Source: Pseudorhodoplanes sinuspersici
Lineage (GTDB): Bacteria; Pseudomonadota; Alphaproteobacteria; Rhizobiales; Xanthobacteraceae
DNA length: 64,000 bases
Assembly (NCBI RefSeq): GCF_002119765.1
Contig: NZ_CP021112.1
Span: 3,652,501 to 3,716,500 of the forward strand
Direction of reading: 5' to 3'
Every line of letters starts with the position of its first letter. Position 1 is the first letter of the stretch. Of the stretch, positions 16,791 to 25,891 are shown one piece after another. A program made the position numbers and the translations under genes. The notes under the pieces are model-generated. The model saw only the letters and a list, made by a program, of their open reading frames with translations. It did not search any database and was not told the origin of the DNA.

Positions 16791-19700
16791 ATGAAGATTT
16801 CTCATTTCTTCATCGACCGGCCGATTTTCGCCGCGGTCGTCTCGATTGTTTTCATCATTCTCGGCGCGGTGGCGTTCGTGCGCTTGCCGATCGCGCAATA
16901 TCCGGAAATTGCGCCGCCGGTGATCAACATTACCGGTCAATATCCTGGTGCCAGCTCCGAGACTGTTGCCGATACGGTGGTCGCGCCGATCGAACAACAG
17001 GTCAACGGCGTCGAAGGGATGATCTACATCTCGTCGAACTCGACCGCCGATGGTCGTTTTTCGATTTCGGTGACGTTCGATCTCGGCACCAATCTCGATA
17101 TCGCTCAAGTCCAGGTGCAGAATCGTGTCGCGATAGCACAGCCGCGCTTGCCGCTGCCCGTCCAGCAGATTGGCGTCGTGGTCGCAAAGAGTTCGCCCGA
17201 CATCCTGATGGTGGTGAATCTATTTTCGCCTGATGGATCACGCGATCCGATTTTTCTGACCAACTACGCTAACCTGCAGATCAAGGACGTATTGACACGC
17301 CTTGACGGCGTCGGTTCGATCACGGTGTTCGGTGCGCGCGATTTCGCCATGCAGGTCTGGCTTGATCCCAATCGCCTGCAATCGCTGAACCTTACGGCAC
17401 AGGATGTGACGAACGCGCTGCAGGGACAGAATGTTCAGGTCGCGGGTGGCGTTCTCAATTCGCCACCGGTGCCGCATCAGCTCTCGTTTCAGGTGGCCGT
17501 CCGCACGCTGGGCCGTCTTTCGGACCCAACGGAATTCGGCAACATCATCGTGAAGCAGACCGAAGATGCAGTCGTGCGCATCAAGGACGTCGCTCGCGTG
17601 GAGTTGACCGGGCAGGATTATTCGTCGTCGTCCTATCTCGGCCGCAATCCGTCCGTGGCGCTCGCCGTGTTCCAGCGGCCAGGATCCAATGCGCTTGCGA
17701 CGGGCAATAGCATCCGTAGGACGACGGCCGAGCTCGCCAAGGCTTTCCCCGAGGGGATGCAATACACGATCATCTATGACCCGACGCAGTTCATTCAACA
17801 GTCGGTGAATGCGGTGATCGAGACAATCTTCGAGGCCGTCGTTCTCGTCGTGCTGGTGATCATGCTGTTCCTGCAGACCTGGCGGGCGGCAGTGATTCCG
17901 ATCGTGGCCATTCCGGTGTCGCTGATCGGGACCTTCTTCATGATGAGCGTGTTCGGCTTCACGCTCAACAACCTGTCGCTGTTCGGACTGGTGTTGGCGA
18001 TCGGTATCGTGGTCGACGACGCCATCGTCGTCGTCGAAAACGTCGAGCGCAATATCGGGCAGGGGCTCAGTCCGCGCGAAGCGGCGATCCGCTCCATGGA
18101 TGAAGTGGGCGGCGCGCTGGTTGCCATCGCGCTTGTGCTCTCAGCCGTGTTCATTCCGGCTGCGTTCATTACCGGTATTTCCGGTCAGTTCTATCGTCAG
18201 TTCGCGTTGACCATTGCCGGCGCGACGGCGATCTCGCTGATCGTATCCCTGACACTATCGCCGGCGATGTGCGCGTTATTGCTCAAGCCGCACAGCCAGA
18301 GCCATGAAGACAGATGGTGGGAAAAGCCGATCCACGGCTTTTTCCGATATTTTAATGCCGGGTTTAACTGGCTGTCGTCACGCTATGGTTGGCTGACGGG
18401 GCGTCTGATCCGGCGCTCGGCGTTGATGCTGGCTCTTTATGCCGTCATCATTGGCGTCGGATTGAACGAATTCCGTAAAGCCCCACAAGGCTTTATTCCA
18501 CAGCAGGATCTCGGCTACCTGATCGTTGCCGCGCAATTGCCGCCTGGTGCGTCTCTTGAGCGCACCGATGCGGTGATGAAGCGTGCGACCGAATTGGCGC
18601 TTGAAACGCCCGGCGTCATGAATGCGATCAATATCGTCGGCTTCTCGGGTGCAACCTTTACCAATGCTCCGAATGCCGGCGCGATCTTCGTGATCCTCGA
18701 TCCGTTCGACAAGCGTGCCGGTAATCCGGCACAATCGGCGGCCGGCATCCAGGGCGCGCTGTTCGGCAAATACGCGGCGATCAAGGAAGCTCTTCTGCTC
18801 GTCGTTCAGCCGCCACCCGTGCAGGGCATCGGTAACGCCGGTGGTTTCCGCATGATGGTGGAGGACCGTGCTGGCCGTGGACCGGAGGCGTTGCAACAGG
18901 CCGTCGGCGCCATGATGGGGCGCGCAGCGCAGACGCCTGGGCTGATGCAGGTCTATTCGTTGTTTGAGGTGTCGACGCCACAGCTTTATCTCGATATCGA
19001 TCGCACCAAGGCGCAACTACTCGGCATCAATCTGCCAGACGTATTTAACACGCTGCAGACCAATATCGGCTCGTCCTATGTGAACGACTTCAACCTGTTT
19101 GGACGTACCTTCCGCGTCCAGGCGCAGGCCGAGGCGCCGTATCGGCTACAGCCGAAGGACATCCTTGATCTGCGGGTGCGCAATTCCAATGGCGATACCG
19201 TCCCGATCGGTGCCTTCACCACTGTTCGGGATATCACCGGTCCGTATCGCGTGCCGAGATACAACATCTATCCGGCGGCGGAACTCGACGGTTCGGCAGC
19301 GCCTGGCTTTTCGCAGGGACAGGCCATTCAGATCATGGAGAAGCTTGCGGCAGAGACGCTGCCGGACGGTTTCGCCTATGAGTGGACCACGCTCGCCTAC
19401 CAGCAGATCCGCGCTGGCAGCACGGCGATGTTTGCCTTCATATTAGCGGTGGTGTTCGTGTTCCTCGTGCTGGCCGCGCAATATGAGAGTCTGACATTGC
19501 CGCTGGCGGTCATTCTGATCGTGCCGATGTGTTTGATCGCCTCGATCTTCGGTGTGGTCTGGCGTGGGCAGGATAATAACATTCTGACGCAGGTCGGCTT
19601 CATCGTGCTCATAGGACTTGCGGCCAAGAACGCGATCCTGATCGTCGAATTTGCCAAGCAACTGGAAGAACAGGGGCGCGACAGGTTCCAGGCGGCAATG

Positions 19701-19964
19701 GAGGCGGCAGAGCTGCGGTTGCGTCCGATTCTGATGACATCGCTTGCCTTCATTCTGGGCGTGGTGCCGCTCGCAATTGCGATGGGCGCCGGCGCGGAGT
19801 TGCGGCAGGCGCTGGGGACCGCGGTTGTATCCGGCATGATTGGCGTGACGGTCTTCGGTCTGATCTTTACCCCGGTCTTTTATGTCGTGGTACGCTGGCT
19901 TGAGGATCTGTTCATGCGGCGGAGAGCTGCTCCGCAGCAGGCACAAACCGAACCGAACGCCTGA
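16791..19964 (+). CDS. RND multidrug efflux pump, inner-membrane permease (HAE1/AcrB-MexF type)
   Basis: The 1,057-residue protein has the full RND layout: FFIDRPIFAAVVSIVFIILG as first membrane helix, a large periplasmic porter loop, and LSLFGLVLAIGIVVDDAIVVVENVERN with the paired aspartates of the proton relay in the fourth helix. The second half repeats this pattern and ends with a basic tail. IKQPQFIPQQDLGY-like sequence (PQGFIPQQDLGYL) is also conserved. It exports hydrophobic drugs, dyes or metabolites with proton import. It pairs with the adaptor just upstream. No local TetR-type regulator is visible, unlike many such operons. Confidence 0.95.
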   Translation: MKISHFFIDRPIFAAVVSIVFIILGAVAFVRLPIAQYPEIAPPVINITGQYPGASSETVADTVVAPIEQQVNGVEGMIYISSNSTADGRFSISVTFDLGTNLDIAQVQVQNRVAIAQPRLPLPVQQIGVVVAKSSPDILMVVNLFSPDGSRDPIFLTNYANLQIKDVLTRLDGVGSITVFGARDFAMQVWLDPNRLQSLNLTAQDVTNALQGQNVQVAGGVLNSPPVPHQLSFQVAVRTLGRLSDPTEFGNIIVKQTEDAVVRIKDVARVELTGQDYSSSSYLGRNPSVALAVFQRPGSNALATGNSIRRTTAELAKAFPEGMQYTIIYDPTQFIQQSVNAVIETIFEAVVLVVLVIMLFLQTWRAAVIPIVAIPVSLIGTFFMMSVFGFTLNNLSLFGLVLAIGIVVDDAIVVVENVERNIGQGLSPREAAIRSMDEVGGALVAIALVLSAVFIPAAFITGISGQFYRQFALTIAGATAISLIVSLTLSPAMCALLLKPHSQSHEDRWWEKPIHGFFRYFNAGFNWLSSRYGWLTGRLIRRSALMLALYAVIIGVGLNEFRKAPQGFIPQQDLGYLIVAAQLPPGASLERTDAVMKRATELALETPGVMNAINIVGFSGATFTNAPNAGAIFVILDPFDKRAGNPAQSAAGIQGALFGKYAAIKEALLLVVQPPPVQGIGNAGGFRMMVEDRAGRGPEALQQAVGAMMGRAAQTPGLMQVYSLFEVSTPQLYLDIDRTKAQLLGINLPDVFNTLQTNIGSSYVNDFNLFGRTFRVQAQAEAPYRLQPKDILDLRVRNSNGDTVPIGAFTTVRDITGPYRVPRYNIYPAAELDGSAAPGFSQGQAIQIMEKLAAETLPDGFAYEWTTLAYQQIRAGSTAMFAFILAVVFVFLVLAAQYESLTLPLAVILIVPMCLIASIFGVVWRGQDNNILTQVGFIVLIGLAAKNAILIVEFAKQLEEQGRDRFQAAMEAAELRLRPILMTSLAFILGVVPLAIAMGAGAELRQALGTAVVSGMIGVTVFGLIFTPVFYVVVRWLEDLFMRRRAAPQQAQTEPNA

Positions 19965-19980
19965 TACAAAGCAGGACCGT

Positions 19981-22287
19981 ATGAAATTTGGCGTCGGACA
20001 GGCACTGACGCGAAAGGAAGATGACCCGCTCATTCGCGGGGCGGGTCATTATGTGGCCGATCTCGCACCAGCCGACGTTGGCCATGCGGTGGTCGTGCGC
20101 TCGCCGCACGCGCATGCCTGTTTCAGCATTGCGGATGTTCGTCGGGCACGCGACATGCCCGGTATCCGCGCGATCCTGACCTTCGAAGATATCGCGGATC
20201 TTGGTCTGATGCCCTGTGTGGTCGGGGTGCCGGGCCAGAAGATGATCGTGCCGCCATGTCCGGTGCTTGCGCATGACGAGGTTTTCCATGTTGGCGATGC
20301 CGTCGCCTTCGTGGTCGCCGATACGCTCGACCAGGCGCGCGATGCCGCGGAAGCGATTGCGATCGAATGGGAACCGCGCCCGCACGTGATCGGGGCCGAA
20401 GCCGCGTTTGCGGAAGGAGCGCCGCTGGTATGGCCGGATCGGCCAGGCAATCTTGCTTTCGAAGTCACTTTCGGTGAGAGCGACGACACCAAAGCCGCAT
20501 TTGCGAGCGCTGCGCATGTTACGACGCTGAAGCTCGTCAATCAGCGTCTCGTCACCAATTATCTCGATACACGGGGCGTGATTGCCGAGCACGACGCAGC
20601 GCGGGATCATTACACACTGACGCTTGGCAGTCAGGGCAGCCACGCCATTCGCGATATCATCGGCAAGCAGGTGCTCAAAATTGCGCCCGATAAGATGCGC
20701 GTGATCACGCCCGATGTTGGCGGTGGATTCGGAACGAAATTGTTTGCCTATCGCGAATATGCGCTCGCCGCTGTCGCGGCGAAGAAGACCGGTAAGCCGG
20801 TCAAATGGATCGCTGATCGTACCGAGCATTTTCTGGGTGACACACAGGGCCGCGACAATATTACGACGGCACGCCTTGCGCTGGATTCCGGCGGCCGCTT
20901 TCTCGCGCTCGATGTCGATACCATCGCTGATATGGGCGCGTATCTGTCCACCTATGCGCCGTACATTCCCTATATCGGTGCGGCAATGCTGCCGGGGGTC
21001 TATGACATTCCGGCCTGCTTCATCCGCGTGCGAGCCGCGTATACCAACACTGTGCCGGTCGATGCCTATCGCGGGGCGGGCCGGCCGGAAGCATCCTATG
21101 TGATCGAGCGGCTGGTCGATGCCGCCGCGCGCCAGATCAGTGTTGCGCCGGATGAATTGCGGCGGCGGAATTTCATCCGCCCGGATCAGATGCCGTACCG
21201 GACGCCGACCGGAAAAACCTACGACACCGGCGAATTCGCCGAACAGATGCTGCGGGCGCAGGACGTTGCCGGCTGGGGTGGTTTCGAAGGGCGTGCCGCT
21301 GCCGCACGCGAGCATGGCCGTCTGCGCGGCATCGGCATTGCGACCTATATCGAAGCCTGCGGCGGTAATGGGCCGGACACCGCAACGATATCTCTCGAAA
21401 AGGATGGCCGGATAAAGCTGCATGTCGGCACACAGACGACCGGGCAGGGCCATGACACGGCTTATTCGCAGATCATTGCCGATCACCTCTCTGTCCCGCC
21501 GGAGAGCGTGCGTATGCTCCAGGGCGATACTGCGCAGATCGCAACCGGCACGGGAACGGGTGGCTCAAGCTCCATTCCGGCCGGCGGCAACTCCGTCGCG
21601 ATGGCCGCAACACAGCTTGCGGATCAGTTGAAAGATATCGCAGCCGATGCGCTGGAAGCATCGCCGCGCGATCTTGAATTTGCCGATGGCATGCTTCGCG
21701 TCGCCGGAACCGACCGGGCCATCTCGTTTGCCGATCTCGCCGCGCATCCCAAGGCGACGCCTGACAAATTGCGGGCAGCCGACGCCTTCACGCCGACGGC
21801 GCCGACCTATCCAAACGGCACACATATTGCCGAGATCGAGGTCGACGAGGGAACCGGCCATACGACACTCGTCAATTATGTTGTGATCGATGACTTCGGT
21901 GTTTCGTTAAATCCGCTTTTGATCGAGGGACAGGTGCATGGCGGGGCAGTGCAGGGCATCGGTCAGGCGCTGATGGAAAACACAGTTTATGATTCGGATT
22001 CCGGGCAGCTCCTGACTGCGAGCCTCATGGATTATGCCCTGCCAAGAGCCGCAGATATGCCCAGCTTCGTATTCGAGACGCGGAATGTGCCATGCAAGGT
22101 CAATCCGCTGGGTGTCAAAGGCGCGGGCGAAGCCGGCGCCATCGGCTCATGCCCCGCGGTCATCAATGCGATTATTGATGCATTATGGCGTGCTTATGGG
22201 ATCGACCGTATCGATATGCCGGCAACACCGGAACGGGTCTGGTGCGCCATCGATTCAGCAAAACGCGGAAAGATCACGTGTTCGTGA
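19981..22287 (+). CDS. Molybdenum hydroxylase large subunit (xanthine dehydrogenase/CO dehydrogenase CoxL family, form II)
   Basis: The 768-residue product begins with the family start GVGQALTRKEDDPLIRGAGHYVAD and has GGGFGTK near residue 247. It also has the active-site loop AYRGAGRPEA near residue 361 and the catalytic glutamate in VKGAGEAG near residue 715. The AYRGAGR loop is that of form II enzymes, not the AYXCSFR loop of true CO dehydrogenases. It should bind the molybdenum cytosine-dinucleotide cofactor and hydroxylate an aldehyde or N-heterocycle with water oxygen. The usual [2Fe-2S] and FAD subunit genes are missing. Two c-type cytochrome genes follow on the same strand, suggesting electrons go to the respiratory chain. 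The longer frame from 19882 overlaps the pump gene and is rejected. Confidence 0.9.
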   Translation: MKFGVGQALTRKEDDPLIRGAGHYVADLAPADVGHAVVVRSPHAHACFSIADVRRARDMPGIRAILTFEDIADLGLMPCVVGVPGQKMIVPPCPVLAHDEVFHVGDAVAFVVADTLDQARDAAEAIAIEWEPRPHVIGAEAAFAEGAPLVWPDRPGNLAFEVTFGESDDTKAAFASAAHVTTLKLVNQRLVTNYLDTRGVIAEHDAARDHYTLTLGSQGSHAIRDIIGKQVLKIAPDKMRVITPDVGGGFGTKLFAYREYALAAVAAKKTGKPVKWIADRTEHFLGDTQGRDNITTARLALDSGGRFLALDVDTIADMGAYLSTYAPYIPYIGAAMLPGVYDIPACFIRVRAAYTNTVPVDAYRGAGRPEASYVIERLVDAAARQISVAPDELRRRNFIRPDQMPYRTPTGKTYDTGEFAEQMLRAQDVAGWGGFEGRAAAAREHGRLRGIGIATYIEACGGNGPDTATISLEKDGRIKLHVGTQTTGQGHDTAYSQIIADHLSVPPESVRMLQGDTAQIATGTGTGGSSSIPAGGNSVAMAATQLADQLKDIAADALEASPRDLEFADGMLRVAGTDRAISFADLAAHPKATPDKLRAADAFTPTAPTYPNGTHIAEIEVDEGTGHTTLVNYVVIDDFGVSLNPLLIEGQVHGGAVQGIGQALMENTVYDSDSGQLLTASLMDYALPRAADMPSFVFETRNVPCKVNPLGVKGAGEAGAIGSCPAVINAIIDALWRAYGIDRIDMPATPERVWCAIDSAKRGKITCS

Positions 22288-22399
22288 TGGTAATTGGGAA
22301 TGGCGTTCCTGTTACTTTTTAGGAATAACAAAGTGCAGTCCGGGGTTGCCTCGGATACCGCCTGCCATCCGATCGATTTCCAGAAATGGGGTTAGACAT

Positions 22400-22837
22400 A
22401 TGATATTCCGCACCGCTTGCGTTGTGCTCGCCGTTGCGCTTGGCGCCACCGCCGTTGTCGCTCAATCCAACGCGATCGCCGAACGCAAGCAAATCATGAA
22501 AGGTGTGGGTGCCGCTGCCAAGACCGGTGCGGCGCTAGCGAAGGGCGCTGAGCCTTACGACAACGCCAAGGCTGTGGCGGTCTTTGTGACCTATGCCAAT
22601 GCTGCCGGCAAGATGCCGAGCCTGTTCCCGGACGATTCAAAGACCGGGGGCGAAACCACCGCAGCTCCGAAAATCTGGTCGGACATGGCGGGCTTCAAAG
22701 CGGCCATGGCGAAATTCGAAGCCGATTCGAAGGCGGCGCAGACATCGGTGAAGGATCTCGACAGCTTCAAGGTCGCGTTCAGCGCCATGGGCAAGAATTG
22801 CGGCGGTTGCCACGAATCCTACCGTATCTCCAAATAA
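22400..22837 (+). CDS. Cytochrome c' (c556-type, four-helix)
   Basis: The 145-residue protein has a Sec signal peptide ending AVVAQS near residue 22, then a helical domain. A single heme-binding CGGCH lies close to the C-terminus (about residues 134-138), followed by ESYR. C-terminal heme attachment and the N-terminal methionine-containing helix (RKQIMKGVGAA) identify a cytochrome c'/c556. Such proteins carry electrons or bind NO in the periplasm. Its place between a molybdenum hydroxylase and a diheme cytochrome suggests it is one of their electron acceptors. ATG 22400 is chosen for the signal peptide. A longer frame overlapping the upstream gene is not credible. Confidence 0.88.
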   Translation: MIFRTACVVLAVALGATAVVAQSNAIAERKQIMKGVGAAAKTGAALAKGAEPYDNAKAVAVFVTYANAAGKMPSLFPDDSKTGGETTAAPKIWSDMAGFKAAMAKFEADSKAAQTSVKDLDSFKVAFSAMGKNCGGCHESYRISK

Positions 22838-22969
22838 CGAATACCCGGCGGGAGCCGGATCGCGGAGGGCGGCCCGTCGATTGACGCGCCGCCCTTTGGC
22901 TTTCCAAGGCTTGGCTTTTCCGTGTCGTTTCCATTGCCTAACATGCCGCTCGAAACCGGGGAGAACCGC

Positions 22970-23887
22970 ATGGTTCGGAAGCTTGTCCTGCTGGCGATCG
23001 TGGCTACCGTCGTGGGTCTTGCGATCTTCTGGTTCGTGACCATACCAGGGACCGTGCCTGCGAGCGCGCTTGGCGCCTATCAGGCCAATATCGATAACGG
23101 TCGGGCGATGTTCTATGCTGGCGGTTGTGCGTCATGCCATGCCACGCCCGGCCAGGACGACAAGCTTCAACTCGGCGGCGGGCTCGCCCTGCATTCTCCG
23201 TTCGGCACCTTCCATGCACCGAATATCTCGCCCGATCCGAAGGCCGGTATCGGCTCCTGGACGGAACAGCATTTCGTCAATGCGATGTTGAAAGGTACGT
23301 CCCCTGGCGGCTCGCATTATTTCCCAGCCTTTCCTTACACATCCTATCGCATGATGACGCTGGCCGATGTCCGCGATCTTTTCGCATATATGAAAACGCT
23401 GCCGGCAGTGCAGACAGCATCCCGCGCCCATGACGTGCCGTTTCCGTTCAACGTTCGCAGATCGCTGGGTGGCTGGAAAATGCTGTTTTTCCACGATGAG
23501 CCGTTCAAGCCGGACCCGACCAAGTCCGAGCAATGGAACCGGGGGGCCTATCTGGTGAATGGTCCTGGCCATTGCGTCGAATGTCACTCGCCGCGCAATT
23601 TCATCGGCGGCATCAAGGCCGGCCAGCACTTCGCGGGAGGACCAAATCCGGAAGGGAAGGGTTGGGTGCCCAACATTACCCAAGCCCGGCTCAAGGATTG
23701 GTCGGAGGCCGACTTCGAAAGTCTCCTTGAAAGCGGGATGACGCCGGAGGGCGACTCGGTTGGCTCCAACATGGCTCCCGTTGTTCGCAACACCTCGCAG
23801 CTTTCGCCGGAAGATCGCGCGGCGATGGCGGTTTATCTGAAATCGCTGGCGCCTGTTGAGGGGCCAAAACGCCCCGAGACGAAATAG
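22970..23887 (+). CDS. Membrane-anchored or secreted diheme cytochrome c
   Basis: The 305-residue protein has an N-terminal hydrophobic segment (LVLLAIVATVVGLAIFWFVT) that may be an uncleaved anchor. Two class I heme sites follow: CASCH near residue 53 with a later TSYRMMTLADV region, and CVECH near residue 202 followed by SPRNFIGG. The layout resembles the cytochrome subunits of gluconate, alcohol and nicotinate dehydrogenases, which pass electrons from a periplasm-facing enzyme to the respiratory chain. Its neighbours support a role with the lone molybdenum hydroxylase. A GGGGAG ribosome site precedes ATG 22970. Confidence 0.9.
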   Translation: MVRKLVLLAIVATVVGLAIFWFVTIPGTVPASALGAYQANIDNGRAMFYAGGCASCHATPGQDDKLQLGGGLALHSPFGTFHAPNISPDPKAGIGSWTEQHFVNAMLKGTSPGGSHYFPAFPYTSYRMMTLADVRDLFAYMKTLPAVQTASRAHDVPFPFNVRRSLGGWKMLFFHDEPFKPDPTKSEQWNRGAYLVNGPGHCVECHSPRNFIGGIKAGQHFAGGPNPEGKGWVPNITQARLKDWSEADFESLLESGMTPEGDSVGSNMAPVVRNTSQLSPEDRAAMAVYLKSLAPVEGPKRPETK

Positions 23888-24014
23888 TCGCCCTGCATCC
23901 TTGGCATGCGGCGCAGGGGGGTTGTCCGCGCCGTGCCTTTCAGCGACAGAGAGACGCGCCGCATAAAGCGGTCGATTTCCTGTCGCCAGCGCCTGCCGGG
24001 GCGCATTTCTTTCA

Positions 24015-24938
24015 ATGAACCCCTACAAGGCCATTCTGTTCACGCTGATCTCGTCGATGCTGTTTGCATCGATGTCGTCGCTTGTGCGCTTTCTGGGCGA
24101 GACATTCCCCGTGGGGCAAATGGTGTTCTTCCGCGCATCATTTGCGGTCATACCGGTGCTGCTGTTGCTTGCTTTCCGGAAGGAAGTCTCGCAGGCTTTG
24201 CGGACGCGCCGGCCTTTCGGCCATGTTGGCCGCGGTTTTTTCGCTGTGGGCGGCATGTTCCTCAATTTTGCGTCTTTAGCGCGTTTGCCAATCATCGATG
24301 CGACCGCGATCTCGTTCACATCGCCGTTGATCACGGTGGTATTTTCGGCCGTCTTCCTCAAGGAGAAGGTGCGCCTCTATCGCTGGTCCGCGGTGGTCAT
24401 CGGCTTTGTTGGTGTTGTGGTGATGCTGTGGCAGCAGTTCGATCTGTCACGTTACGCCAACATGGCGACGGTGACTGCGACGGCAACGGCGGTCGGCGCG
24501 ATCTGCGGGTTGTTGGCGGCTACGTTCAATGCCGGTGCGGTGATCCAGACGCGGCGTCTGACCGACAGTGAGACGACATCGTCGATCGTGTTCTATTTTT
24601 CGATTATCTGTGCGCTGGCTGGTCTTGCCACGCTGCCATTTGGCTGGGTAGCACCGACGCCCATCCAACTCACGGCCCTGATCGCGACCGGCCTGATCGG
24701 CGGGCTCTCGCACATCTTCCTCACTGAAAGCTACCGCCATGCGCCGCAATCGGTGGTCGCGCCGTTCAATTATTCGACGATGATTTGGGCCGTGATTTTC
24801 GGTTACGTCTTTCTCGGCGAGGTGCCGACGACACTGGTGCTGACTGGCGCCGCTATCGTCGCTGCGGCAGGGCTGTTCGTCGTGTATCGCGAGCGCCAGC
24901 TCGGCAAGCGGCAGATCGATGTGCCGCCAGCACCGTAA
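24015..24938 (+). CDS. DMT-superfamily (EamA) inner-membrane transporter
   Basis: The 307-residue protein has about ten hydrophobic helices forming two EamA repeats. The first carries SSLVRFLGETFPVGQMVFFRASFAVIPVL and ends with TSPLITVVFSAVFLKEKVRLYRWSAVVIGFVGVVVML. The second carries YNSTMIWAVIFGYVFLGEVP-like sequence (NYSTMIWAVIFGYVFLGEVP). Family members export amino acids, nucleobases or other small metabolites. The substrate here cannot be told. It is convergent with the Lrp-type gene at 24951, with only 12 bases between them. No good ribosome site precedes ATG 24015. Confidence 0.88.
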   Translation: MNPYKAILFTLISSMLFASMSSLVRFLGETFPVGQMVFFRASFAVIPVLLLLAFRKEVSQALRTRRPFGHVGRGFFAVGGMFLNFASLARLPIIDATAISFTSPLITVVFSAVFLKEKVRLYRWSAVVIGFVGVVVMLWQQFDLSRYANMATVTATATAVGAICGLLAATFNAGAVIQTRRLTDSETTSSIVFYFSIICALAGLATLPFGWVAPTPIQLTALIATGLIGGLSHIFLTESYRHAPQSVVAPFNYSTMIWAVIFGYVFLGEVPTTLVLTGAAIVAAAGLFVVYRERQLGKRQIDVPPAP

Positions 24939-24950
24939 TCCTGCGCAATC

Positions 24951-25187
24951 TCAGAAGGCCTTGAAGGTAATGATGGTCAGCGTGTCCTGGATGCCGGGGA
25001 TCACCTGAACTTTCTCGTTGACGAAGTGGCCGATATCGACCGACGGGTCGAGATAGAACTTGACGAGCAGATCGTAATGCCCCGCCGTCGAATAGATTTC
25101 CGACGCGATTTCGGCGTCCGCAAGGGCATTGGCAACCTGATAGGATTTGCCCATGTGGCATTTGATCTGAACGAAGAAGGGGACCAT
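24951..25187 (-). CDS. Stand-alone Lrp/AsnC effector-binding (RAM) domain protein
   Basis: The 78-residue product consists only of the alpha-beta ligand-binding domain of the Lrp/AsnC family: VPFFVQIKCHMGKSYQVANALADAEIAS, then the central GHYDLLVKFYLD strand and IPGIQDTLTIITFKAF at the end. There is no helix-turn-helix, so it cannot bind DNA alone. Such stand-alone RAM proteins assemble as ligand-binding oligomers and may modulate full-length Lrp proteins. GGAGG six bases before ATG 25187 supports the start. Confidence 0.85.
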   Translation of the reverse strand: MVPFFVQIKCHMGKSYQVANALADAEIASEIYSTAGHYDLLVKFYLDPSVDIGHFVNEKVQVIPGIQDTLTIITFKAF

Positions 25188-25297
25188 TTTAAGCCTCCGG
25201 AACAGCGCGACATCAATACGATCCGACGGATGACACGCTTATTGAGCGGCCTGCAATCCAGCAAAAACCTCATCAGTTGGCAAGGACATCCGTCGGC

Positions 25298-25891
25298 TTA
25301 AGCGGTCCATCGCAGGGCCAGTACCATAATGGCGCTGGCCGCGATCCATGAACCGAGAATGCGGGTGCCGATGCGCCGCCAGACCTGAGGTCCGGAGGCA
25401 GACAGAAAGGTTATGACCACGAGAAGCAATGCTGCTGCGAGAATAGTCCCGACCAGAGACAAGATCGTATCCTGCGACGACAGCACGGCGGGAACGGAAT
25501 CGAACGTCAAAGCCGCGGCGACGCATATGGCCAACACGATGATCATGGCCAATGGCACCGGCACGGCCGCGGCCAGCAGCAATCCCGCAAAGCCCGCAAG
25601 TGACAGGACGATCAATTCGGCATTCACGGCGCTGAAGGCCATCGTCACCAGCACGACGGAAAGGACGGCAACCGCGACGAACATGGCGATTACAACCAGG
25701 CGCGCGCGGAAATTCAATGCGCCGGTGAGGCAGCCCAGCGCGACAAGGGCGAGCACATGCGCAGGCACCAGAAGGGGATGCATGACGCCGCCCGAAAACC
25801 CGCCGATGCCTTCGACGATCGTGTGGGCTTGCGCAAAACCTGCTGACAGCGACAGCAGAACGGCGGCTCTTGCCGCCGCGCGGGCCTTCAT
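25298..25891 (-). CDS. HupE/UreJ-like membrane protein (second of a pair)
   Basis: The 197-residue protein has a signal peptide ending AGFAQAH and then the HupE-type start HTIVEGIGGFSGGVMHPLLVPAHVLALVALG, followed by five or six hydrophobic helices. The first histidine after the signal and the MHPLL-xxx-H pattern are the presumed metal ligands of this family, which is linked to nickel or cobalt uptake. Its ATG overlaps the stop of the preceding HupE gene (ATGA), so the pair is translationally coupled. It is more divergent than its partner. The long frame reading further upstream is antisense-like extension through the partner gene and is rejected. Confidence 0.8.
   Translation of the reverse strand: MKARAAARAAVLLSLSAGFAQAHTIVEGIGGFSGGVMHPLLVPAHVLALVALGCLTGALNFRARLVVIAMFVAVAVLSVVLVTMAFSAVNAELIVLSLAGFAGLLLAAAVPVPLAMIIVLAICVAAALTFDSVPAVLSSQDTILSLVGTILAAALLLVVITFLSASGPQVWRRIGTRILGSWIAASAIMVLALRWTA

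Noticed and set aside
19912-21486. 524-codon reverse frame opposite the molybdenum hydroxylase gene
   Set aside because: It is the antisense frame of a strongly conserved gene and has arginine/histidine-rich composition without motifs.
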